Source: Streptomyces novaecaesareae
Lineage (GTDB): Bacteria > Actinomycetota > Actinomycetes > Streptomycetales > Streptomycetaceae
Direction of reading: 5' to 3'
Assembly (NCBI RefSeq): GCF_000716875.1
Contig: NZ_JNWQ01000042.1
Location: forward strand, 1 to 57,206
DNA: 57,206 nucleotides
In this document: one piece after another, positions 18,278-26,348 of the stretch
Layout of the letters: every line of letters starts with the position of its first letter
Numbering within the stretch: the stretch's first letter is position 1
Notes under the pieces: model-generated
What the model saw: the letters and a program-made list of their open reading frames with translations, nothing else
Databases searched by the model: none
What the model was told of the DNA's origin: nothing
Position numbers and translations under genes: made by a program

Positions 18278-19780
18278 TCAGCTGGTGGGCAACTGTGCCA
18301 GAAGGATCTCCAGTTCGGCTCGGATGCCCAAGTCGGCTAGGCATCCGCCCAATTCCCGGGCGCGTGCGGAAAGACGAGCCGGAGGCATTGCGGATCGGGC
18401 CACCTCGGCCACGGCGACGGCCCAGAGTCGGTATGCGCTGGAGGGATCGGCGTCTCCGATGGCCAGGCACTCGGCCAAGCCGATCTTCGCTTCCACCACC
18501 AGAGCAAGTGCCGCCGACTCATCAGTGTCCCGGAGGGTGGTCTGGGCGTGGCGGTAGGCCTCTGCGGCGGCCGCCCACCGGCCTTCGGCCCGCGCCCGGT
18601 CAGCCTCGACCAGCCGTGCTCGTGCTGCCAGTAGAGGGTCTGGTGGCTGCTCCCAGGAACTGTCGGCGAGTGCGATCGCCAGTTCGGTGCAGCGTGCGCC
18701 CGGACCGATGGTGGCCAACTCGGACTCGGCTAGCTCCAGCAGCGTGCGGAGGGCGACCGGGGTCAGCCGCCGACGGCGCCGTACCGACGGGCGGCGCGGA
18801 CTGGACGGCTGGGCGGGCACGGCGGGAGCGTGGATGTAGCCGGCCGGTCTGCGGAAGGGCAGGGTCACGTCGATTTTCAGCGGGCGCTCGGGGTCGGGTG
18901 CTCCGGGGCGGGGGAGAAGCGACTCCAGGTAATCCAATGCCTCCCGCACTGTGACCCGATTGCCAGGATCGGGGTCGCCCATGCGCCGGATCAGAACGGC
19001 CAACGGAAGCGGAATCGAGTACACCGCGGGATCGATACGCGGGGGCATGTCCTTGAGCTGCTGATCCTGGATGCTCCGGGTGTCCGTTTCCTCGAAGTAC
19101 CGCTTCCCCGTGATGCCGCGATGCATGATGTTCCCGATGCTGTAGACATCCGCGACCGAGTCGGGATTGCGGTGTTTCCGGAGGAGTTCCGGTGCCGCAT
19201 AGCCGATGCTGAGCGGTGAGTGCTCGCACGGCAGTGTGATGCGGGAGTCGTCGTCGGTCCCCTTGTCCAGCCCTGATCCGAGGTCGAGTACGAAGATCGC
19301 CGAGTCGCTGCGCCGGACGCGCACGTTTCGCGGCTTGATGTCGCGGTGCACGATGCCGAGGTTGCTGAGGCGCTCGACCACACGGAGCAGTGAGACCGCG
19401 ATGGCGATCACGTCGTCCAGGGAGCAGAGGCCGGTGCTGAGGAGCGTGGAGAGATCCTCGCCGTCGACGTACTCCATGACCAAGTACGGAGGTTTGGCGT
19501 CGAGTTGGGCGTGGATCGGACGAGGCATGCCAGGGCCTGCTGCCTTCTGGAGCATCGTCCACTCGGCGTGGAAGCGCCGCAGGCTCTGCGTACGTGTGTG
19601 CCGCTCTTCCGGTGAGAGGAAGAAGTCCGGGCCGCTGTCCACGTTCAGGGCTTTGACCACGACTTCTCCGCCCTCGGCCAGGTCCGTGGCTCTGAACACC
19701 ACGCCGGTACCGCCGGTGGTCACCCGCTTCTCGATACGGAACCTGCCGGCAAGCTCTTCCCCGTACTCCAACCCACCCAC
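18278..19780 (-). CDS. Hanks-type Ser/Thr protein kinase with C-terminal helical domain
   Basis: 500 aa, no transmembrane segment. Kinase domain at about 11-290: Gly-rich loop TTGGTGVVF, Lys43 in VVVKALN, catalytic loop HRDIKPRN (145-152, Asp147), DLG instead of DFG (166-168) and APE (196-198). All residues needed for catalysis appear present. After a Pro/Arg-rich linker (about 320-340), residues 345-500 form Ala-rich helical repeats like TPRs, perhaps a binding platform. The start is GTG 19780 with no ribosome site. The gene is divergent from the PIWI-RE operon across a 145-bp AT-rich region, so it may regulate or sense for that system. Confidence 0.88.
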   Translation of the reverse strand: MGGLEYGEELAGRFRIEKRVTTGGTGVVFRATDLAEGGEVVVKALNVDSGPDFFLSPEERHTRTQSLRRFHAEWTMLQKAAGPGMPRPIHAQLDAKPPYLVMEYVDGEDLSTLLSTGLCSLDDVIAIAVSLLRVVERLSNLGIVHRDIKPRNVRVRRSDSAIFVLDLGSGLDKGTDDDSRITLPCEHSPLSIGYAAPELLRKHRNPDSVADVYSIGNIMHRGITGKRYFEETDTRSIQDQQLKDMPPRIDPAVYSIPLPLAVLIRRMGDPDPGNRVTVREALDYLESLLPRPGAPDPERPLKIDVTLPFRRPAGYIHAPAVPAQPSSPRRPSVRRRRRLTPVALRTLLELAESELATIGPGARCTELAIALADSSWEQPPDPLLAARARLVEADRARAEGRWAAAAEAYRHAQTTLRDTDESAALALVVEAKIGLAECLAIGDADPSSAYRLWAVAVAEVARSAMPPARLSARARELGGCLADLGIRAELEILLAQLPTS

Positions 19781-19925
19781 ACTTTCTAATGAAAGTCTGA
19801 CTATCCAATTGGCAATGTGGAAGCGTGACTGTAAATACTATTATTCTGATCGGCCTTTGACGGGCTCCAACGATATCTGATTTGCTGACTCCCGCTGTCA
19901 TCCGGTTTCTCGGGGGGAGGGCTGT
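19781..19925. promoter_or_regulatory. AT-rich divergent promoter region of kinase and PIWI-RE operon
   Basis: This is the most AT-rich stretch nearby. It holds ACTTTC - 4 nt - GAAAGT (19781-19796) abutting the kinase start, a CCAATTGG palindrome (19805-19812), a TAAATACTATTATTCTGAT tract, and a TTGACG (19857-19862) that could be a rightward -35 box, though no good -10 is seen. A GGGGGGAGGG ribosome site precedes the rightward gene. Confidence 0.5.
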
Positions 19926-21590
19926 GTGAGTGTCATTCAACTGCCACCCGGTGTCGTTGGTGACGGTCGGTTCGTTCGCTTAGGGCCCGCGCTCATCCGG
20001 GAGTCCGCGGATGCGTGTCCTGCGGGCCGAGCGCTTCGAGCTCGGCCCGGCCTGCGGGCCTCGGGCGGACGGGGTGGGCGGGCTCCGCTCCAGGACTTCT
20101 GGTTCGCGCCGGTGGAGTCGTTGTTGGACAGCGCGGAGTACGGGCGTGAGGACCCCGGCCCGTCGGCGGGCCGAAGGTGCCATCCGGCCCACCTGGAGTG
20201 GGCTCGTGACGCAGCTGCGGCGTACCTCGCAGCGCGGCGGCGGCTGGAGGCCGAGCGTGTCGCCTCGGGCCATCAGCGGACCTTGCCCGTGCGCCGGCAA
20301 TGGATTGCCGTGCATGAACTCCAATCCTCGGACGCGCGAGGGATCCAGAGGTTCGAACGCAGTGTCTGGGGGCGCGGGTATGCCTCGGCGGACGGGTCCG
20401 TTCGGGAGATCTGGATTCCCTCGATCGGGTCTGTTGACCGGTCCCGGAACCCGGCCGAGGTTGCGGCTGCGGCGGCCGTGCTGGCCAGCGGGTACCCGGT
20501 CTATCCGCCCTACAGTGACCGCGCTCGTGTGATCCGGCCTGGCCCGGAGGATCCGGCTGACGAGGTGTCGCGGGCCATGACACTGCCGGACCGGGTCCGG
20601 GTCGTCGGCGTGGGGCTCGGCGATGCTTCGGTCGTGGTGTACGCCGACTGGGCCGCGGAGGACGCAGTCCGTCGGTTCGGGGTGCAGGCACGCGGCCACA
20701 TGAGCCGAGTGGTGGCCGGAGGAACGACCAGGGCCGGCTCGGATTGTGTCGGCTGCAAGGGACTTCGGGAGTGTGGGGGGATCCCCCACACCATCGGCCT
20801 GCTGGGTGTAGCCGGCCTTCCGCACCCGCGAAAGCGTCGCAGTCTTTCCGCCACTGACCTGAGAGTCTTCGCCGCGTGCCCGGCTCGCTTCCATCTGACG
20901 CGGGTCCTCAATCTGAAGGAGGGCACTGGTGAGAACGCGGCGATTCGGCGTGGCCGGGCGGTCGACGACTGGCTGAACCGGCGGCATGCCGAGCGACCGC
21001 GAACCTCCTGTCGGCAGGCGCCGCTGCCTACGGCGCTGCCGGGGCTGAACGCCGAGGAGTTGGGACCTGCGCTCGCGATGCTTCGCGCCCATCGGGCTCA
21101 TTGCCCGTTGGACGGGCTCCCGGAGACCGAGGAAGTCCGCCCGCAGTGGCGTCTCGCGGCTTACGACCCGGCAGCGGATACCGTCGTCGTAGCCGATCCG
21201 GACTTGCTCTTCACCGATCGCGGCGGTTGGGTGTGGCGTGAGACCAAGACCACCGGACGCCGTACCCCGACTGGGACGAGCCTCTTGGAGCGATATCCCC
21301 AGCTCGCACTGGCGGTACTGCTGATGGCAGCGGGCGTGTTGGGCGGCGAGCCCGTCCGGTGCCGGATCGAGCTTGAGTTCCTGCGTGAGGACGGCTCGGT
21401 GTTGGAGGAGATCGACCCCTTCGACGCGGCCACTCTTGCCGAGGCCCGTCGGCTTGTCGGTGCTCTGGCCGAAGCCTGGGCGGTCGAGTCCGAGTACGGT
21501 CCCAGACCCGTCTCGCCTCAAACCTGCAGCGAGTGCGAGGTCCGTAGGTGGTGCGCCCATGGTCGAGGCGAGACAGGTGAGACCGGCTGA
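19926..21590 (+). CDS. RecB/Cas4-like PD-(D/E)XK nuclease with Fe-S cysteines
   Basis: 554 aa, GTG start with a purine-rich ribosome site. The C-terminal part is a RecB-family nuclease: CPARFHLTRVL (Cys318) as in AddB/Cas4 CPxxF motifs, catalytic VADPD (Asp424/Asp426) and ETK (Glu439, Lys441), then CSEC-x5-C (Cys534, 537, 543). One early and three late cysteines in this spacing are the 4Fe-4S iron-staple of AddB, Cas4 and Exo5-type nucleases. An extra cluster, CVGCKGLREC (274, 277, 282), precedes it. The N-terminal 260 residues are unrecognised. It overlaps the next gene by one base (TGATG), so it belongs to the PIWI-RE operon and is probably a DNA exonuclease. Confidence 0.82.
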   Translation: MSVIQLPPGVVGDGRFVRLGPALIRESADACPAGRALRARPGLRASGGRGGRAPLQDFWFAPVESLLDSAEYGREDPGPSAGRRCHPAHLEWARDAAAAYLAARRRLEAERVASGHQRTLPVRRQWIAVHELQSSDARGIQRFERSVWGRGYASADGSVREIWIPSIGSVDRSRNPAEVAAAAAVLASGYPVYPPYSDRARVIRPGPEDPADEVSRAMTLPDRVRVVGVGLGDASVVVYADWAAEDAVRRFGVQARGHMSRVVAGGTTRAGSDCVGCKGLRECGGIPHTIGLLGVAGLPHPRKRRSLSATDLRVFAACPARFHLTRVLNLKEGTGENAAIRRGRAVDDWLNRRHAERPRTSCRQAPLPTALPGLNAEELGPALAMLRAHRAHCPLDGLPETEEVRPQWRLAAYDPAADTVVVADPDLLFTDRGGWVWRETKTTGRRTPTGTSLLERYPQLALAVLLMAAGVLGGEPVRCRIELEFLREDGSVLEEIDPFDAATLAEARRLVGALAEAWAVESEYGPRPVSPQTCSECEVRRWCAHGRGETGETG

Positions 21591-22747
21591 TGGAGCTCGC
21601 TCCTGAGGACTTCAGCCTTCTGGACAGCGGCTGGGCGGCGCATCGCAGCGAGGCGTTGTTTCGGCTGCTGGCCACGGCGCTCGTCAGACTCGGGGAGGTC
21701 GGAAATCTTGAATCGTTTTCTCTGCCATACCCTCCGGAAGCCCAAATGGCGCTTGACCGTGTGGTGTTGGCCTGTCTCACGGAGTCAGTAGACCCGCCTG
21801 CTTCGTTGACGGAGTTGGTGACGTGGTGTCAGACGATCCCACTCGCCGACTGGCCGGTGGCGCTGCCGGAGCGACTTGCCGGCTCCGATGACCGTCTGCT
21901 GGACGAACAGTCGGCCCGCCCTACCCAGTTGTGCTACGAGTGGGTCGAGTGCAGCGGTGGTGCCGCCGAGTTGGACCGTGAGCGGCTTGTCATGCGGACT
22001 GCCGAGCGACTGAGCCGGGAGTACGGCGAAAGAGAAGCCTACGAGGCTTTCATCCGACTGCTCGTCGATGAACCTGTGTTGACCATTGCCGAGATGTTCG
22101 CAGTAGCGGGGCGGCTTCGTCTCGAACCCGTGAAGCCGGTGATCGAAGCCGTCTATCAGGAGGTACCTGACTCGTACCTCCGCGACGACGAGTTCGTCAC
22201 CTGCATGCGCTGCCGCACTCTCCTGGTTCCGGTCGTCGGTGCCGGGTGGTGGTGCGAGCAGGACAGTTGTCGACGCCTGGGCGCGCCGACACCGGGGCGG
22301 CGCCTGCCGCCATCGGAACACGGCAAGGTGTTCCAGCTGGAGTATCCGCTCCGAATCGCGCTCACCGGCCCGCGGAGAACCGAAGCGGAGCTGGCGAGAC
22401 GACTCGTCCGGTTGGGGCTGACCGTCCGCCTGCGCGCGGGGAACGACGGCCCGGGCCTCAAGGTCACGTTCCCGGACGGGACGCAGTGGATCGCGGAGCT
22501 GAAGGACCGGGTGAACCCGTCCTTTCTTGCACGTGGGGACGTATCCCCCGCTCGTCCCGATCGGCCGGGCACGGAGGTCTTCTGGGTGGTTCCCCAGCAC
22601 CGCGTGGACAGTTGGCGGGGCTACATCGAGACGTTCGAGCGTGCCCGGTCCCGGTCGGCGGCACCGGTGAGGCTGGTCACCGACGCGGACCTGCTGGAGC
22701 GAGCCCGGCATCGCGTCCGCGGTTTGACGGGAGCACGCCGTGCGTGA
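21590..22747 (+). CDS. PIWI-RE-associated restriction-endonuclease-fold protein
   Basis: 385 aa. Middle region: Cys4 zinc-ribbon-like pattern CMRC-x13-C-x4-C (Cys205, 208, 222, 227). C-terminal region: a short PD-(D/E)XK core, FPDG (Asp296), AELK (Glu303, Lys305), followed by a VFWVVPQ strand. This is the architecture of the REase partner described in the pPIWI-RE three-gene islands (N-terminal island-specific domain, then REase). Residues 1-200 are helical and match no general family. Likely a DNA nuclease acting with the helicase and PIWI protein. The stop overlaps the helicase start by 8 bp. Confidence 0.8.
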   Translation: MELAPEDFSLLDSGWAAHRSEALFRLLATALVRLGEVGNLESFSLPYPPEAQMALDRVVLACLTESVDPPASLTELVTWCQTIPLADWPVALPERLAGSDDRLLDEQSARPTQLCYEWVECSGGAAELDRERLVMRTAERLSREYGEREAYEAFIRLLVDEPVLTIAEMFAVAGRLRLEPVKPVIEAVYQEVPDSYLRDDEFVTCMRCRTLLVPVVGAGWWCEQDSCRRLGAPTPGRRLPPSEHGKVFQLEYPLRIALTGPRRTEAELARRLVRLGLTVRLRAGNDGPGLKVTFPDGTQWIAELKDRVNPSFLARGDVSPARPDRPGTEVFWVVPQHRVDSWRGYIETFERARSRSAAPVRLVTDADLLERARHRVRGLTGARRA

Positions 22748-25700
22748 CAGCAGCAGTTGGCATCAGGACGTCAGCCGGGAGTTGCGCCGAGCGTGGGGCG
22801 AACTTCCATCAGAGGTGTCCGGCTTCAAACCCGCGCAGCTGTGCGAGGTGGAACTGCTCCTCCGGCTCCTGGAGGTACTGGTGCCCGCAGAGCCTCCCGG
22901 TGGCGCGTACACACTTCTGGGTGGCTATCCGTTCGCGCGGGCGGCCGGCTGCCTTCTCACTCCCGAACACGAGGTCATGGTCACAGCAGCGCGGATGCTG
23001 TGCTGGCGGCTGCGCCGACGGCGCAGCTGGCAGCAGGCCATGGAGACGTACCGGCGAGTGCCGCAGCGGTTGCGCGGCTATCAGCTGCCGGACTACGGAA
23101 CGCCGGCCGTTTCACTTCCGGTGTCGATTGCCGGTAGTCGGATCGCGGTCTACGACGAAGCACTGTCCCGGCTGCCCGGTCACGCGCGGGGCGGATTGAA
23201 GACGGCGCCACCGGGGCGGAGCAGTTTTCTGGACCGCCGCCGCGTCACCTCGGTGTCCGTCCCACCGGAACTGTGTTTCGATGCCGCCCCGGGCCACGAC
23301 CTGTCCGCCACATCGGCGGCGCGGGCCGAGCCGCTCACGCTCTCTCACGCCATGCTGGCCGAGACAGCCGCTTGGATGGACAGCCGAGAGCGTGAGCTCG
23401 GTGTCGAACGGCCAGGGAGCTGGGCGGCCAGACTGGCCGAGATCCGGTTCGAGTCCCGGACGGCGGACGGTCGCCGTTTCGAGGCGAGCGAGGCGCTCCA
23501 CGTCGACGGCCTGATGCATCTGGTGGGCATGGTGGGGGCGGGCAAGAGTACGTTGATGACTCTGGTCGCGGCCTGGGCAGCCCGGAACGGGCTACGGATC
23601 ACTCTGGTGGTGGGAGATGTCGCTGAGCAGTTGAGACTCGCGGCGGTGCTGGGTGAGGTCGGACTGGAAGCGGTGCCTGTACTCGGCCTGAGCACTCGGG
23701 AGACGCATGTTGCTCGGCTGCACCGCCGGCTCGCCGGTCGCGGGTTCGGCAATCTGCTTCTGCATGACGATGCGGGCTTCGACCACATCAGCACGGTGTG
23801 CGTGTTGGACGGACTGCGCGCTGCGGAGGTGGGGGAGCCGCTGCGCTACGCCGACGCTCCCTGCAGTGCGCTCTACCCGGACAAGCCGGTGCGATCGGCG
23901 GAAGCGGTGCGGGAGCCACTCGTCGGGGAGTACCTCGCGGGTGCGCGGCAGACCCGAAGGATCCGGGCGACTGATCCGGACCGGTTGAGGGGCGAGCGGT
24001 ACGGGTGCCCGGTGTGGGCCCGTTGTCCCAGGCACTCGGCATCCCGAGCCCTGGTCGGCGCGCCGATCTGGGTTGCGAACCCCGCGAGCCTGGTGCAGAG
24101 CCCGGTACCGAGGCAGCTGAACGAGGAACGCCTGCGGTACTTCGAACTCGCCTGCCTGCGAAGTGACATCATCGTGGTCGATGAGGCGGACGCGGTGCAG
24201 ATGAAGCTCGACGCGTTGTTCGCGCCGGTTGCGACGTTGGTGGAACCGGGGCCGAACTCGTGGCTGGACCAGTTGCACGCCAAGAAGATCGAGGAACTCT
24301 CGATACGAGGGCGGCTGCCGCTCGCCGACCAGGATCTGGACCGGTGGAACACGTGCCTGACGTTCGTCTCGGCCGCTACCGATCGGCTGTACCGGATTCT
24401 CATCGACCAGAAGGACAAGCAGCTGGGGCGGTGGATCGATATCGACTACTTCAGCCCGTGGACGCTTCAGGAGAAGCTTCTGGCAGGCTGGTTCGGGGAC
24501 CACGGTGAACGTCCTGGCGAGGGCGTCGATACCGAGCAGCGGTTGTACGAGGCATACGAGGACGATGAGGAACAGCCTGACGTCTCCCCGGCACTGGACA
24601 TCAGCCGACAGCGGATTGCCGCAGTTCTCGACGCGTTCCGCGACGACCCGCTCGGCGGCCCCGCGGCGCCGGACAGCGAGGTCACAACCTGTGTCGACAT
24701 TGCACGCGACCTCCTCCGGACGCTCGACCACGCGGCAAGCCATGACGGACTGCAGGACCTGTTGCGCCGCATGTTGGCTGGGCTCGACCTGCCCTTGGAC
24801 GACATGGACTGGATGCGGCAGAACTGCCGACGCGTCGAGTTCATGATGCTGTTGTCCGTTCTGGCCTGGCACCTTGAACAACTGACCTATGTCTGGCCCC
24901 AGGTCGAGGCTGCGCTCAAATTGGATGCCACGGCCTACGATCTGAGCCGCCGTCCTCCGGTGGACTATGCGCCCTTGGTCCCGGAGGCTCCGATGGGCAA
25001 CGTGCTCGGGTTCCGCTTCCGTCCCGACGACCGCGCGCTCGACGAGGACGGCAGGAGTAGTGGCACGCTGAGTTTCTTTCGTTGTGCCGGAATCGGCCGG
25101 GAGCTGCTGCTCGGCATCAGCGAGGTCGGAGCCGATCGAGCTGCGGGGCGACGCGGACCGCACGTGATCCTGATGTCCGGTACCAGTTGGGCGGGCAGTT
25201 CCACCAGGGCGCATGTGCTCGCGCCGGTGGACGCCGTGCTCAGGCCATCCGCCGAGACGCTTGAGGCCGTGGGCCGTACGTCGTTCGCCACCCGCTTCCT
25301 GTACGACGATGAAGGCCGGCCGATGCGCCTTTCCGGTACCGCGCCCAAGGATCGTCCGACAGTCGCCCGGGCCTTGGCCCTGCGTCTGGGCAGGGATCTC
25401 GGCGCAGCCGCTTCACCGCTCGACCAGGAGATCGCGATGGCCGAGCCGAATCGGAAGCGGGCTCTGCTCTTGGTCGGCTCCTATGCGGAGGCCGTCGTGG
25501 TGGCCGAAGCACTGCACAGTCTGCCCCGTTGGAAGGGGCGGACCCGAGTCCTGGTTTCCGATGACACCGAGGTCGATGCCGCAGACATCGACCTGGATCC
25601 TGCGGAAGCCGAGCGGCCACCGGTGGTTCGGCGTGGGGACCTGGCCAGGTTCGCCGAAGACCGGCTGGCCGAAGTGCTGGTCGCCCCGTTGATGGCCGTG

Positions 25701-26321
25701 GAGCGCGGGCACAACATCCTCAACACGGCCCACCAGGCTGCGTTCGGTACCGCTCTCTTCCTCGCCCGTCCGCACCCGCGCCCGGATGATCTGATGCTCT
25801 CGATCTTCGCTGTCAACGACTGGGCCTGCAGGTATGTCCGAGACCTGGGGCGCTCTGATGATCGACTGGGGCCGGCAACGTTCAGCGAGTTGGTGGCCAA
25901 CGCCGGCACCCTGGACCAGGCCGGGCAGGAGCTGCGTCGGGAGGCCCGCACGGAATGGCGTCGCCTGCTCTCTCGCCGCTACACCTACACCCGGTTGACG
26001 CCTTGGGAACGCCGCGCCTTCGCATGGGATCAGCTGGTGGCGCTGTGGCAGGTGATCGGGCGGCTGGTGCGGGGAGGCGTGCCCGCTCGGGTGGTCTTCG
26101 TCGATGCCGCCTTCGCCCCGCGGTTGGCCGACACGTGTGCCAATGGTGGCGCTCCGAGGAGCGTCCCGGACGGTCTGCTCGGTGCACTGCGGACCATCCT
26201 GGCCCCCTACTTCGATCCGGCGGCGAACCAAGAGCATTTCACCGATCCCGCCGACCCGGCGATCGCCCAACTCCTGTACGCACCGTTCTATCGGGCCTTG
26301 CTCGACATCGACCACCGGTGA
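22740..26321 (+). CDS. PIWI-RE-associated DinG-like superfamily 2 helicase
   Basis: 1193 aa, GTG start. After an N-terminal island-specific domain (about 1-250) comes an SF2 core: Walker A GMVGAGKST (263-271), DEAD box (481-484), a motif III-like MSGTSW, and QVIGRLVRGG (about 1104-1113) as motif VI. Cys354, Cys375, Cys423 and Cys429 between motifs I and II could hold the Fe-S cluster of XPD/DinG helicases, though the spacing is wide. This is the DinG-type helicase of pPIWI-RE islands and would unwind target DNA. It lies between the nuclease genes and the PIWI gene in one operon. Confidence 0.85.
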   Translation: MRDSSSWHQDVSRELRRAWGELPSEVSGFKPAQLCEVELLLRLLEVLVPAEPPGGAYTLLGGYPFARAAGCLLTPEHEVMVTAARMLCWRLRRRRSWQQAMETYRRVPQRLRGYQLPDYGTPAVSLPVSIAGSRIAVYDEALSRLPGHARGGLKTAPPGRSSFLDRRRVTSVSVPPELCFDAAPGHDLSATSAARAEPLTLSHAMLAETAAWMDSRERELGVERPGSWAARLAEIRFESRTADGRRFEASEALHVDGLMHLVGMVGAGKSTLMTLVAAWAARNGLRITLVVGDVAEQLRLAAVLGEVGLEAVPVLGLSTRETHVARLHRRLAGRGFGNLLLHDDAGFDHISTVCVLDGLRAAEVGEPLRYADAPCSALYPDKPVRSAEAVREPLVGEYLAGARQTRRIRATDPDRLRGERYGCPVWARCPRHSASRALVGAPIWVANPASLVQSPVPRQLNEERLRYFELACLRSDIIVVDEADAVQMKLDALFAPVATLVEPGPNSWLDQLHAKKIEELSIRGRLPLADQDLDRWNTCLTFVSAATDRLYRILIDQKDKQLGRWIDIDYFSPWTLQEKLLAGWFGDHGERPGEGVDTEQRLYEAYEDDEEQPDVSPALDISRQRIAAVLDAFRDDPLGGPAAPDSEVTTCVDIARDLLRTLDHAASHDGLQDLLRRMLAGLDLPLDDMDWMRQNCRRVEFMMLLSVLAWHLEQLTYVWPQVEAALKLDATAYDLSRRPPVDYAPLVPEAPMGNVLGFRFRPDDRALDEDGRSSGTLSFFRCAGIGRELLLGISEVGADRAAGRRGPHVILMSGTSWAGSSTRAHVLAPVDAVLRPSAETLEAVGRTSFATRFLYDDEGRPMRLSGTAPKDRPTVARALALRLGRDLGAAASPLDQEIAMAEPNRKRALLLVGSYAEAVVVAEALHSLPRWKGRTRVLVSDDTEVDAADIDLDPAEAERPPVVRRGDLARFAEDRLAEVLVAPLMAVERGHNILNTAHQAAFGTALFLARPHPRPDDLMLSIFAVNDWACRYVRDLGRSDDRLGPATFSELVANAGTLDQAGQELRREARTEWRRLLSRRYTYTRLTPWERRAFAWDQLVALWQVIGRLVRGGVPARVVFVDAAFAPRLADTCANGGAPRSVPDGLLGALRTILAPYFDPAANQEHFTDPADPAIAQLLYAPFYRALLDIDHR

Positions 26322-26348
26322 TGCCTGCCTTGACCAAGGAGTCGGCTC

